The notes: generated from the sequence alone by a model not told the origin. A stretch of DNA of 64,000 nt from Prolixibacteraceae bacterium (GCA_028683385.1 JAQUIJ010000001.1:372001-436000); one strand, 5' to 3'; positions 9,697 to 19,268 are shown, numbered from the stretch's first letter. Program-made: numbers and translations.

Positions 9697-12600
9697 ATGA
9701 AAAAAATCGCGCTATTACTTGCATTTTTTACATTTGGGTTGCAGGTACTCATGGCCCAGACCAAGGAGGTCTCGGGTAAAGTATCCTCTGCCGAAGATGG
9801 AGGTGCTATCCCCGGAGTATCTGTTTCTGTAAAAGGAACAACAATTGGAACTGTCACCGATATGGATGGCGTGTTCAGACTTAAAGTACCTCAAGATGCC
9901 AAAACTCTTGTTCTTTCTTTTGTAGGAATGACAACTCAGGAGATTGATCTTGGTAATCAAACTAAGATCAATGTTAAGATGGTTTCTGAAAACATCTCAG
10001 TTGATGAAGTTGTCGTCACTGCGATGGGTATTTCCAAGGAGAAAAAAGCGTTAGGGTATGCTGTTGAAAATGTCGGTGGACAGGAATTAACTCAAGCAGC
10101 CAATACCAACCTTGGAACTGCCATTCAAGGTAAAGTTTCAGGTATCGAAGTTTCATCATCATCAGGTATGCCAGGTGCTTCAACAAAAATTCAAATTCGT
10201 GGAGCCCGCTCTTTTACAGGTAACAATGCTCCGCTTTATATTGTTGATGGAACACCTATCTCTTCTACCCCCGATGTTGGCACAGGAAACTCAGTAACCG
10301 GAACTGACTATGCCGATAGAGCGTTGGATATTGACCCAGGTGATATTGAAAGTATCAATATCTTAAAAGGACAAGCTGCTTCTGCTTTATACGGAATGAG
10401 AGCTTCAAATGGTGTGGTTGTTATTACAACGAAAAGTGGAAAAGGTGCAGGCAAAGGGAAACCTCAGCTTTCATTTACAACAAATTTTGCCTTTGATGTA
10501 ATATCAACAATGCCTGAATTCCAGAATGAATTTGCTCAGGGAACTGGTGGAGCATACAGCCCTTCTGCTTCAACCAGCTGGGGTCCTAAAATTGCCGAAC
10601 TTGCAAACGATGCAAAATACGGTGGGAATACAACGAATGCAAATACCAACCGAGATGGTATGAAGCAAGGTATGTACTATGTGCCCCAGAGAGCTAAAGC
10701 GGGTCTGGATCCATGGGTTGTCCCTGCGGTTTACGACAATGCAAATGAATTTTTCAACACTGGTTTAACTCAAAGCAACGCATTTAATATTGCTCAAGGA
10801 TTTGACAAAGGTAATTTCTCCTTGTCATTAGGAAATACAATGTCAAACGGAATAGTACCTTCTACCGGACTTGACCGTTATAATGCAAAGATGTCGGCAG
10901 AAGCCCAACTAAGCAAAAACTGGAAAATGGGTTTTTCAGGCAACTTTGTAACTTCTAAACTTACCAAACAAAGTTCTGCAAACAATGGTATTGTCGCAAC
11001 TGTTTATCCAGCACCTCCAAGTTACGATCTGGCTGGAATACCTTCGTACATAAAGGGCGACCCTTACACGCAGAACACTTATCGTTCAACTGCTGGATTT
11101 GATGCCGCATATTGGGCAATCGACAATAATAAATTCACTGAACGTTCTCAACGTTTCTTTGGAAACGTTTATGCTGAGTACAATACCAATTTCAATACTG
11201 AAAATCAAAAATTGGTTGTAAAATATCAATTGGGAGATGATGCATATGCAACCAACTACAGTGATGTTTGGGGATATGGTCATTCAAATGGGAAAGGCGA
11301 AGTTGATCAATACAATTATACGATTAACGAGATGAACTCATTGCTTACAGCTGCTTACAACTGGAAAGTAAACGACGACCTTGTATTTGATGCTGTTTTG
11401 GGTAATGAGTGGGTAGAATACGGCAGAAAGTACACCGAAGGCTACGGTAAGGATTTTAACTTCTCTGGATGGAACCACATCGACAATGCTTCAGTTTATC
11501 AAGCATCTGATTCATATCGCACAGAACGTACTGTTGGGGTATTCGGAAACTTGGCTTTAGCATATAAGAGCATGCTTTATTTGAATGCTACTGGTCGTAA
11601 CGACATCGTTTCAACAATGCCTCGTGACAACCGTTCATTCTTCTATCCTTCAGTATCATTAGGCTGGATATTCACTGAATTAGAATCACTTAAAAATGAA
11701 ATTCTGACTTATGGAAAACTTCGCTCTTCTTATGCAGAAGTTGGACAAGCTGGAAATTATTATAACAGTTATTTCAGTACACCTGCCTATGGTGGTGGTT
11801 TCTCTTCGGGCACACCAATTCTTTACCCAATTAATGGTGTTGTAGCATATACTCCTTATTCTACTGTTTACGATCCAAATCTAAAACCTCAGAATACAGT
11901 ATCTTATGAATTTGGAGCTGATCTTACTTTCTTTAAAGGTATAGTAAACTTTAGTTATACCTATTCAAGACAAAATGTTAAAGATCAGATTTTCTCTGTT
12001 CCATTGGCTAGTTCAACAGGTTCTTCAAGTCTGGTTACCAATGGTGGTTCTATTCATACCAATTCCCATGAAGTTACGTTAGGTGTTAATCCAATCAAAA
12101 CAAAGAACTTTAAATGGGATTTTGCATTTAATTTTTCAAAGATCGACAACTATGTGGATAAGCTGGCTCCTGGCGTAAACAGTATTTTCCTTGGAGGTTT
12201 TACCGAACCACAAGTAAGAGCTGGTATTGGCGATAAATTCCCAGTAATATATGGTGTAAGTTATTTACGCAACGATGCCGGACAGATTGTAGTTGATGCT
12301 GACGGTATGCCACAGTCTGGCGAAGAAAAGGTGATTGGTACTGTATCTCCTGACTTTAGACTAGGATTCAATACTTCATTTACTGTTTTCAAATTCCGTC
12401 TTTCTGCATTATTCGATTGGAAAAACGGTGGCCAAATGTATAGCGGAACTGCTGGATTGCTTGACTATTATGGAAAAAGCAAACGTTCAGGTGAATATCG
12501 CAAATCTGATTCATTCTTGTTTGAAAAACCTGCTGTTAAGGTGACCGGAACAGATAGTAACGGAAACCCAACCTACGCACCAAATGACATTAAGATTAGC

Positions 12601-12891
12601 GGAGCAGATGCTCAGACGTATTTTTCTAATTTAAATAATATATCTGAATCGATGATTTATGATAATTCATTTGTGAAAATGCGTGAAATATCACTTAATT
12701 ATCCTCTATTAGACAAAAGTGGACTTAAGGTAAATGTTAATGTTTTTGCCAGAAATATTATTGTTTGGTCAAAAATGAAAGGTCTTGATCCAGAATCAAC
12801 ACAAGGAAATACAAATATGAGTGGCGCTTTTGAACGCTTCTCTCTTCCCGGAGCAGCAAGCTATGGATTTGGCTTAAATTTAAATTTCTAA
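9697..12891 (+). CDS. SusC/RagA-family TonB-linked outer-membrane protein (SusC2)
   Basis: A TonB-dependent transporter of 1064 residues. It has a signal peptide (1-21, VLMAQ), a CarboxypepD_reg-like domain (about 22-100), DEVVVTAMG, a plug domain (SPLYIVDGTPI-like NNAPLYIVDGTPIS and ALYGMRASNGVVVITT), and a barrel ending GFGLNLNF. The first ~110 residues are almost those of SusC1, down to long runs of identical DNA, while the plug and barrel have diverged strongly, so it probably carries a different ligand. Thirteen bases separate it from its SusD partner. It has its own leader after the terminator at 9316-9352, so it is likely a separate transcript from SusC1/D1. Confidence 0.95.
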   Translation: MKKIALLLAFFTFGLQVLMAQTKEVSGKVSSAEDGGAIPGVSVSVKGTTIGTVTDMDGVFRLKVPQDAKTLVLSFVGMTTQEIDLGNQTKINVKMVSENISVDEVVVTAMGISKEKKALGYAVENVGGQELTQAANTNLGTAIQGKVSGIEVSSSSGMPGASTKIQIRGARSFTGNNAPLYIVDGTPISSTPDVGTGNSVTGTDYADRALDIDPGDIESINILKGQAASALYGMRASNGVVVITTKSGKGAGKGKPQLSFTTNFAFDVISTMPEFQNEFAQGTGGAYSPSASTSWGPKIAELANDAKYGGNTTNANTNRDGMKQGMYYVPQRAKAGLDPWVVPAVYDNANEFFNTGLTQSNAFNIAQGFDKGNFSLSLGNTMSNGIVPSTGLDRYNAKMSAEAQLSKNWKMGFSGNFVTSKLTKQSSANNGIVATVYPAPPSYDLAGIPSYIKGDPYTQNTYRSTAGFDAAYWAIDNNKFTERSQRFFGNVYAEYNTNFNTENQKLVVKYQLGDDAYATNYSDVWGYGHSNGKGEVDQYNYTINEMNSLLTAAYNWKVNDDLVFDAVLGNEWVEYGRKYTEGYGKDFNFSGWNHIDNASVYQASDSYRTERTVGVFGNLALAYKSMLYLNATGRNDIVSTMPRDNRSFFYPSVSLGWIFTELESLKNEILTYGKLRSSYAEVGQAGNYYNSYFSTPAYGGGFSSGTPILYPINGVVAYTPYSTVYDPNLKPQNTVSYEFGADLTFFKGIVNFSYTYSRQNVKDQIFSVPLASSTGSSSLVTNGGSIHTNSHEVTLGVNPIKTKNFKWDFAFNFSKIDNYVDKLAPGVNSIFLGGFTEPQVRAGIGDKFPVIYGVSYLRNDAGQIVVDADGMPQSGEEKVIGTVSPDFRLGFNTSFTVFKFRLSALFDWKNGGQMYSGTAGLLDYYGKSKRSGEYRKSDSFLFEKPAVKVTGTDSNGNPTYAPNDIKISGADAQTYFSNLNNISESMIYDNSFVKMREISLNYPLLDKSGLKVNVNVFARNIIVWSKMKGLDPESTQGNTNMSGAFERFSLPGAASYGFGLNLNF

Positions 12892-12904
12892 AATAGTCTG
12901 AAAA

Positions 12905-14479
12905 ATGAAAAAATATATCAATATAACCAAAGGATTCCTTGCTACATTAGCTTTATCTGCACTTGTGATCTCATGTTCTGAAGATGCAATGGATAGTGTT
13001 AACAAGGACTTAAATCACACACAAGATGCACCGGCAAAGTTTATTATTGCCGATGTAATAACCGCTACAGCCTTTAGTAACGTTGGTGGTGATATTAATA
13101 CCTACACTTCAGCTTACGTTGAACACGAAGTAGGTACTGATAACCAGTTATACCGTGCGGAACACCGTCAGGGAGAACCTTCAGCGTCCTCTACCTTTAA
13201 TAATGTTTGGGGTGGTCTTTACGGAACATTAAAAAATGCCCGTTTAGTCATTGAAAAATGTTCTGCAGGTGGTAGTCAGGAAGGAAATCAGATTACAAAA
13301 GGGGTTGCTGAAGTGTTAGCAGCTTATAATTCAGGAATAATTGCTGATATGTTTGGGAATGCACCATGGAGTCAAGCTGCACTTCCTTCAAAAACAGGAG
13401 CTCCTGTCTATATGAATCCTAAAATCGATACTCAGGAAGAGATTTATGCTGGCGTCATGAAATATCTGGATGATGCAATCACCGATCTACAAGGGACTGA
13501 TGCCCATGCAACCGGACCTCTTGGAACCTACGATTTGCTATATGGTGGAAATAAAGCCAAATGGTTAAAATTTGCCTATGGACTAAAAGCACGCTATACT
13601 ATGCATCTTTTAAAGAGATCAGCGAATACGGCAACCACTCTGCAAACTGTAATTGACTGTGCTGATAAATCGTTTAAATCTGCTGACGAACAAGCTGCTT
13701 TTGCCATCTATGATGCATCTAACCTTAATCCTACATTCGATTTCCAATGGAGTCGTGATGGTTTAGCTGCAAGTGAGAGTATGTCACAAAAGCTTATAGA
13801 ACGCAATGACCCTCGCTTGCGTAGGGTATTTGTTGGTGCTGATTGGACTCAGGTAACCGGAGCTGATGATGAGAACTTTTATATGGCTCCTAATGGTGAA
13901 AACGAACAGGTTAAATACACATACAATACATCCGTATTTGTATTTTCACAGACTGCTCCTACTTTAATGATGAGCTACCATGAAGTTATGTTCCTGAAAG
14001 CAGAAGCTCTTTGTCGTCTGAACAAAGCGACTGAAGCAGAAGCTGTATTGGAAAGTGCCGTTGTAGCTGCTATTGCAAATACTGAAAATAGTGTTGCGGC
14101 TGCGATGAATGCACCATCTGTTAACAGTTATGGTGGTCTTTCTGAAACATCTGATGCTATTTCAGAAACAGAAGCTATGGACTATTTTGATACAAGTGTA
14201 AAACCTCTTTTTACAGCCAATCCGCTAAAAGAAACAATGAATCAGAAATATCTTGCATTCTTTGGTGCTTCAGGCGAATCAACAGAATGTTATAACGACA
14301 TTCGCAGACTTAAAGGATTAGGAGAGAACTTGATAAAATTAAACAATCCAAACCAGTTTCCGCTTCGCTGCCCATATGGTAACGATGACACAACAACTAA
14401 CCCAGAAGTTAAAACCGCTTACGGAACAGGTCAGTATGTTTATACAGAACCTGTATGGTGGGCTGGTGGTACCAGATAA
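12905..14479 (+). CDS. SusD/RagB-family surface lipoprotein (SusD2)
   Basis: Partner lipoprotein of SusC2, 524 residues. The signal peptide ends at a lipobox with Cys24 (ALVISCSED). SusD-like_2 features include a conserved AYNSGIIADMFGNAPWSQA segment, KWLKFAYGLKARYTMHLL, and the MLMSYHEVMFLKAEAL-type helix. It differs clearly from SusD1 and SusD3 in sequence, in line with the divergence of SusC2. It ends the operon, with a strong terminator 25 bases after the stop. Confidence 0.92.
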   Translation: MKKYINITKGFLATLALSALVISCSEDAMDSVNKDLNHTQDAPAKFIIADVITATAFSNVGGDINTYTSAYVEHEVGTDNQLYRAEHRQGEPSASSTFNNVWGGLYGTLKNARLVIEKCSAGGSQEGNQITKGVAEVLAAYNSGIIADMFGNAPWSQAALPSKTGAPVYMNPKIDTQEEIYAGVMKYLDDAITDLQGTDAHATGPLGTYDLLYGGNKAKWLKFAYGLKARYTMHLLKRSANTATTLQTVIDCADKSFKSADEQAAFAIYDASNLNPTFDFQWSRDGLAASESMSQKLIERNDPRLRRVFVGADWTQVTGADDENFYMAPNGENEQVKYTYNTSVFVFSQTAPTLMMSYHEVMFLKAEALCRLNKATEAEAVLESAVVAAIANTENSVAAAMNAPSVNSYGGLSETSDAISETEAMDYFDTSVKPLFTANPLKETMNQKYLAFFGASGESTECYNDIRRLKGLGENLIKLNNPNQFPLRCPYGNDDTTTNPEVKTAYGTGQYVYTEPVWWAGGTR

Positions 14480-14504
14480 TTGATTTAGAAATTGAATAAA
14501 AACT

Positions 14505-14540
14505 AACGGCCGACTTTAAAACAAGTCGGCCGTTTTTTAT
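14505..14540. terminator. Terminator between SusD2 and the convergent response regulator
   Basis: A perfect 11-bp GC-rich stem (14505-14515 with 14524-14534) followed by TTTTTAT. It serves SusD2 and could also stop leftward transcription from the two-component operon, although an A-rich arm gives only a weak U run on that side. Confidence 0.85.
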
Positions 14541-14608
14541 ATCTGATTGCCAGCAAAATCATGGCTAATCTGAGACAATTTAACAGTTCTCCCTAATGAT
14601 TTATTCGA

Positions 14609-15319
14609 TCAATTCTTCTGGATAGCAGCGTTAAACCTGAACCCAATTCCATGAAGGTTTAGTATTTTGATGTTTTCGTCGCTGCTTAAATATTTTCGTA
14701 ATCTGGAAATAAAAACATCCAGGCTTCGACCCAGATAATAATCATCAGATCCCCAAACTTGTATTAAAATATCTGATCGACTCAATACCTTGTTTGGGTT
14801 ATCGCAGAAATACCGCAAAAGTTCGGCTTCTTTGTATGTTAAAGTTTTACGTTCTCCGTTGCAATCCAAATTCAGACTATCGAAGTAAAAATTAAAACGT
14901 CCTACTTTGTAATAATTCTGATCATTATTCGCCTCCCCAATATTCAGACTTCGTTTCAGAAAAATTCGAATTTTCAGAAGCAATTCTTCCATGCTGAAAG
15001 GCTTGGTCATATAATCATCACCCCCGATGGTTAGGCCGTTAATCCGATCTTCAGTCATCGAACGGGCGGTTAAAAATATGATTGGAACATGATCATCAAT
15101 CTCCCTGATTTCCTTGGCCAGGGTAAAACCATCCTTCTTGGGCAGCATAACATCTAATAGACACAAACTAAATTTATCCGATTTAAAAAAAACCATTGCC
15201 GATTCACCATCCTCTGCCGAGGTCACCACATAGCCGTTTTGCTCCAAATTATCTTTGATAATAAAGTTAAGAGTCTGGTCGTCCTCAACCAGTAATATTT
15301 TTTCACCTTGATAGATCAT
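14609..15319 (-). CDS. OmpR/PhoB-family response regulator (RprY-like)
   Basis: A 236-residue DNA-binding response regulator. The receiver domain (about 1-120) carries LLVEDDQTL, the phospho-acceptor in LLDVMLPKKDG and the switch Lys in MTKPFSMEELL. A winged-helix Trans_reg_C domain (about 138-232) has YKEAELLRYFCDNPNK and SRLRKYLSSDENI. It lies downstream of, and overlaps by 4 bases, its histidine kinase, so the two are co-translated. Three TCATTAACA repeats upstream of the kinase (16765-16805) suit an OmpR-type regulator that binds direct repeats. Resemblance to Bacteroides RprXY is from memory. Confidence 0.93.
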   Translation of the reverse strand: MIYQGEKILLVEDDQTLNFIIKDNLEQNGYVVTSAEDGESAMVFFKSDKFSLCLLDVMLPKKDGFTLAKEIREIDDHVPIIFLTARSMTEDRINGLTIGGDDYMTKPFSMEELLLKIRIFLKRSLNIGEANNDQNYYKVGRFNFYFDSLNLDCNGERKTLTYKEAELLRYFCDNPNKVLSRSDILIQVWGSDDYYLGRSLDVFISRLRKYLSSDENIKILNLHGIGFRFNAAIQKN

Positions 15320-16704
15320 TTTGTTGATTTCTTAGTTTCAACAATAAAAGTACTTCCTTTCAACGAATTTTCGATCACTTTTATTCGCCAACCATGCCTC
15401 TGTACAATTTTTTTCACATAATCTAGTCCCAGTCCAAACCCTTTAACATCGTGCACATTCCCAGTGGGCACGCGGTAAAACCGGTTGAAAATCTTTTTTC
15501 GATCCTTTGCTGGAATACCAATTCCGTTATCTTCAAATAAAATAAAATAGTGGTGTAAATCTTCATTTATCTTGATGGTGATTTCCGGAGTAACAGAGCA
15601 GTATTTAATAGCATTGTCGAGTATGTTAAATATTAGATTCGAAAAATGAAGTTTGTCGGCTTGAATAAAAGCATTTTCAATTGCAGGCTCGAGTGTTACG
15701 CTATAAGTACGGCCACTCTGACTATTCTTAAACTCTAAAATTGCTTCAGAAATAAATGCATTCAACTCTATTTGTTCCAGATTTAATTGAAGTTTTGTTT
15801 TTTCAATAGTCGCCATTTGAAGCAGTTTTTCTACATGATCAGCAAGTCGTTTATTCTGATGTCCAACAATCTTCACATATTCAGCCAGACGCTCTGGCTG
15901 TTCACAAATTTTAGGATTTGATAAAACCTTTGCCGCCAAATCAATCGAAGCGATAGGTGTTTTAAATTCATGAGTCAGATTGTTAATGAAGTTTTTTTGT
16001 ATCTCGCTTAATTGTTTCTGCTTAATAATTACATATAGTGCATAGCCAAAGAAGATTACAACAAAAAATAAAATCCCGTTAAAAAAATACCAGGTCAACA
16101 ACCTTGAACTATAAAACTGCGACCGATCTGGGAAATGCACTCCAAAATAATAGGTAAATTTTTCACATGTCGGTAAATTACATGCATTCTTTTTCTTCTC
16201 TACTTTTGCCTTGACTTTATTGTATTGCTTATCATACAAGATTTCCTCCATACTGCAAGCCGCAGAATCACAATTTTTCTCATCTTTAATTTTGGGCGGA
16301 ATTGAATCGTATTTGACAACATCTCCATGAACCATTTTTCCTGAATTACAATCATAAATTGCAAATTCATAGGTCACATTTAAATTTCGCTTCTTAAATT
16401 CAGTCTTCAAAAAGTGTTCAAGCAGGTTTGAGTCGATCACATTATTGACGTTTACCACATAATAATTGTTCGAAATTTGCTCGACCTGACATCCATCATT
16501 CGGCTTCACTTCATGATGAAATAGCTTTGCATTGTAATCATTAATCTGACTGGCTACACTTCTTAATGCACTGGTTGTTAACTGATGAAATTGTTTTTCG
16601 TTGAGATCATACGAATTTTTCAGAAAGAAAAACTGGATCAACAGAATTCCTACCACCGAAATAGTAGCCATAATAATAACAAACCCAATTGAATTCCTTT
16701 TCAT
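15316..16704 (-). CDS. Membrane sensor histidine kinase with cysteine-containing periplasmic domain
   Basis: Cognate kinase of the downstream regulator, 462 residues from the ATG at 16704 (an in-frame ATG at 16755 would add 17 residues before the first membrane helix and looks less likely). A first TM helix spans about residues 8-28, the periplasmic sensor 30-208, a second TM 209-230, then HisKA with His245 in THEFKTP and HATPase_c with DNAIKYC, FEDNGIGIP and GFGLGLDYV. The sensor holds six cysteines (about 72, 119, 145, 150, 175, 180), including two CxxxxC pairs, which could form disulfides. What it senses is unknown; the divergent neighbour is an exported DUF1573 protein. Confidence 0.92.
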   Translation of the reverse strand: MKRNSIGFVIIMATISVVGILLIQFFFLKNSYDLNEKQFHQLTTSALRSVASQINDYNAKLFHHEVKPNDGCQVEQISNNYYVVNVNNVIDSNLLEHFLKTEFKKRNLNVTYEFAIYDCNSGKMVHGDVVKYDSIPPKIKDEKNCDSAACSMEEILYDKQYNKVKAKVEKKKNACNLPTCEKFTYYFGVHFPDRSQFYSSRLLTWYFFNGILFFVVIFFGYALYVIIKQKQLSEIQKNFINNLTHEFKTPIASIDLAAKVLSNPKICEQPERLAEYVKIVGHQNKRLADHVEKLLQMATIEKTKLQLNLEQIELNAFISEAILEFKNSQSGRTYSVTLEPAIENAFIQADKLHFSNLIFNILDNAIKYCSVTPEITIKINEDLHHYFILFEDNGIGIPAKDRKKIFNRFYRVPTGNVHDVKGFGLGLDYVKKIVQRHGWRIKVIENSLKGSTFIVETKKSTK

Positions 16705-16764
16705 TTTTAAACTCTTGTATCTGATTGACCATACGAAACTACTCAAAAAATGCATCTGATTTAT

Positions 16765-16805
16765 TCATTAACATCTCATTAACAAAAGTTTGCTTGTCAT
16801 TAACA
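16765..16805. promoter_or_regulatory. Three TCATTAACA direct repeats: candidate response-regulator operator
   Basis: Perfect 9-base copies start at 16765, 16776 and 16797, spaced 11 and 21 bases (one and two helical turns). They lie between the leftward two-component operon (start 16704) and the rightward DUF1573 gene (start 16921). OmpR-family regulators usually bind tandem direct repeats with 10-11 bp spacing, so autoregulation and/or control of DUF1573 is the natural reading. Confidence 0.55.
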
Positions 16806-16869
16806 GGAATTGAAGGAAAGGTTTTTTAGATTTGTTCTTGTTGCAGAACAATAAATAAAAATTGAATTT

Positions 16870-16877
16870 TATCTTTG
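16870..16877 (+). promoter_or_regulatory. Candidate -7 element of the DUF1573 gene
   Basis: TATCTTTG is a perfect Bacteroidota -7 box, 43 bases before the start codon. No TTTG lies at the ideal upstream distance, which would fit an activated promoter. A second perfect box, TAGATTTG, is at 16827-16834. Confidence 0.4.
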
Positions 16878-16920
16878 ATCTATCTTTTTTAAAATCTCAT
16901 CAAAATTTAAAATAATACTT

Positions 16921-18009
16921 ATGAAAATTTATTTTTCGCTATTATTGGCTTTGCTACTTTATTTGCCACTTGCAAATCAGGCTCAGTCGGCTAAATCAAG
17001 AATTGCATTTGAAAAACTACAACACAATTTTGGTACATTTAAAGAAGAACTCGGTGTACAAACCGTTGCTTTTAACTTTAAAAACGACGGAGCAGTTCCT
17101 TTGATACTTAACAATGTGCAAGCATCGTGTGGTTGTACCACCCCAGAATGGACCCGTGAACCTGTTGCTCCCGGAGCAAAGGGAATAATTAAAGTTAGTT
17201 ACGACCCAAGAAACCGGCCAGGCGTTTTTAACAAAACCATTAGGGTAAGCTCAAATGCTGAAAACGCTGATGTAGTTCTGTCAATACAAGGAGAAGTTAC
17301 TCCACGTGCCAGGACCATTGAAGAAGACTACCCAAATGTGATAGGCCCTCTTCGTGCGAAAACAAATCACGTTGCATTTGCTACAATCAAAGAAAATCAA
17401 GTTAAAAAAGATAGCGTAGAAATCATCAACAACACAGATCAACCCGTTCAGTTGAGCTTTAAAACTCCACCTCCACACTTAAGCGCAGTTATTAAACCGG
17501 CTAAACTTGCCCCAAAACAAAAGGGTTATATTGTAGCAACATTTGATGCATCGAAAATTAAAGCATATGGCTTTGTAATGCACCGAATTTACCTAAATAT
17601 CGATGGACAAGACGACTATCGTAATTCTATTGCCGTAAGCGCCACTTTGGAAGAAGATTTTTCGAAATTAACAGAGGAAGATTTAAAGAATGCTCCAGTT
17701 GTGACTTATGATCTGGAATCGTTTGATTTTGGAGACATTAAGCCTGCAACAAAAAATGAACACACCTTTACTTTAAAAAATACGGGTAAAAAAGATTTAA
17801 TTATTCGTGACGTAAAAAGCTCATGTGGCTGTACTGCCGTTTCACCTTCAAAGAATACTGTTTCTGCTGGTGAAAGTGTACCACTAAAAGTCGTATTTGA
17901 TTCAACCGGAAAAAGTGGACGTCAAAATAAAACCATTACAGTAATTACCAACGATCCAAAAAATCCGACTTCAGTATTACGAATTTCGAGTAATATTGTA
18001 GCCCAGTAA
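16921..18009 (+). CDS. Exported protein with two DUF1573 domains
   Basis: A 362-residue exported protein with a signal peptide (about 1-22, LPLANQAQS). Two DUF1573 domains flank a middle beta-rich segment: the first about 27-125 with VQASCGCTTPEW, the second about 262-360 with VKSSCGCTAVSP. Each has the family's CGC core and a KTIxVxxN strand pattern like an Ig/ASPM-type beta sandwich. The function of DUF1573 proteins is not established; they are common and often duplicated in Bacteroidota envelopes. The divergent arrangement with a cysteine-containing sensor kinase suggests shared regulation. A terminator follows. Confidence 0.9.
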   Translation: MKIYFSLLLALLLYLPLANQAQSAKSRIAFEKLQHNFGTFKEELGVQTVAFNFKNDGAVPLILNNVQASCGCTTPEWTREPVAPGAKGIIKVSYDPRNRPGVFNKTIRVSSNAENADVVLSIQGEVTPRARTIEEDYPNVIGPLRAKTNHVAFATIKENQVKKDSVEIINNTDQPVQLSFKTPPPHLSAVIKPAKLAPKQKGYIVATFDASKIKAYGFVMHRIYLNIDGQDDYRNSIAVSATLEEDFSKLTEEDLKNAPVVTYDLESFDFGDIKPATKNEHTFTLKNTGKKDLIIRDVKSSCGCTAVSPSKNTVSAGESVPLKVVFDSTGKSGRQNKTITVITNDPKNPTSVLRISSNIVAQ

Positions 18010-18028
18010 TCTTCAAAATATTTAACTG

Positions 18029-18062
18029 AAAGCCGGTTCAACCTTTTGAATCGGCTTTTTTT
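18029..18062 (+). terminator. Intrinsic terminator after DUF1573 gene
   Basis: A 12-bp stem (18029-18040 with 18047-18058, one G-U pair) followed by TTTTTT. Confidence 0.85.
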
Positions 18063-18140
18063 ACCACATTCCGAAAGATTTCAATTCATCTATAACTGAA
18101 TTTCTTTGTTGATCGTTACATTCGCATAAAATTATTGAAC

Positions 18141-19268
18141 ATGATTGGAGAACAACCTCATCATCATATAGAAAATGACCCAGAGTTCTCAGGGCTAAAT
18201 GTAAATCAAGGTATTGAACCGTTGCCTTCGGTAAGCGAGGATTCGGTCAAACGATTTTTAAAAAATAAGAAAAAGCGCACATTATCTGTACAACAATATG
18301 TTGATGGCATCCTGAATGGAGATATCACCTCATTAAGTCAGGCTGTCACTTTGGTTGAAAGCTCAAGACCCGAACATCAGGAGCTTGCTCAGGAAATTAT
18401 CGTAAAATGTTTGCCTTTCTCCGGAAATTCAGTCCGCATTGGCATTACCGGTGTTCCAGGTGTCGGTAAGAGCACTTTTATTGAAGCAATGGGCAAACAA
18501 ATTACTTCGCAAGGAAAGAAACTGGCAGTATTGGCCATTGATCCGAGTAGCGAGCGAACCAAAGGAAGTATATTGGGCGATAAAACACGCATGGAAGACC
18601 TTTCAATTGATCCAAATGCCTATATCCGTCCTTCCCCATCAGCCGGATCGCTTGGCGGAGTAGCCCGAAAAACCCGAGAAACAATAATTTTATGCGAGGC
18701 CGCAGGCTTTAACCACATTTTTATTGAAACAGTTGGCGTTGGGCAGAGCGAAACAGCAGTTCATTCGATGGTCGATTTTTTCCTGTTATTGATGCTTGCC
18801 GGAGCTGGCGACGAATTACAGGGAATAAAAAGGGGCATTATGGAAATGGCTGATGCAATTACCATCAACAAAGCCGATGGAAACAATATTGAAAAAGCAG
18901 GATTAGCCCGAATTCAATACCAAAATGCCTTGCATTTATTCCCGTCACCCGAATCTGGTTGGAATCCGAAAGTTTTGACCTGTTCGGCATATATGAAAAC
19001 AGGGATCACTGAAATCTGGGATACGATTGATGAATACCTGACGCATGTGAAAAAGAATAATTATTTTCAGCATCGCAGAAACGAACAATCTAAATTCTGG
19101 ATGTATGAAACAATTAACGAACAGCTTCGGAATAATTTTTACCAGAACGAAAAAATCAAAACATTAATGGCTGACTCTGAGGCGAAAGTATTAAAAGAAG
19201 AAATTTCATCGTTTGTTGCTGCCAAAGAGTTACTCGATTTATACGATCAAATCAGGAAAAATATTTAA
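18141..19268 (+). CDS. meaB: Methylmalonyl-CoA mutase-associated GTPase MeaB
   Basis: MeaB/ArgK G-protein chaperone that loads and protects the adenosylcobalamin-dependent methylmalonyl-CoA mutase. It is 375 residues from the ATG at 18141; a TTG six bases upstream is possible but weaker. The P-loop GVPGVGKSTF is followed by AIDPSSERTKGSILGDKTRM, FIETVGVGQSE and the base-recognition ITINKADG (NKxD). The mutase genes mutA/mutB are not in the window. The gene is 21 bases upstream of a TlpA-like lipoprotein gene and probably co-transcribed with it. With nrdJ (45407) it is a second sign of B12-dependent metabolism. Confidence 0.95.
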   Translation: MIGEQPHHHIENDPEFSGLNVNQGIEPLPSVSEDSVKRFLKNKKKRTLSVQQYVDGILNGDITSLSQAVTLVESSRPEHQELAQEIIVKCLPFSGNSVRIGITGVPGVGKSTFIEAMGKQITSQGKKLAVLAIDPSSERTKGSILGDKTRMEDLSIDPNAYIRPSPSAGSLGGVARKTRETIILCEAAGFNHIFIETVGVGQSETAVHSMVDFFLLLMLAGAGDELQGIKRGIMEMADAITINKADGNNIEKAGLARIQYQNALHLFPSPESGWNPKVLTCSAYMKTGITEIWDTIDEYLTHVKKNNYFQHRRNEQSKFWMYETINEQLRNNFYQNEKIKTLMADSEAKVLKEEISSFVAAKELLDLYDQIRKNI

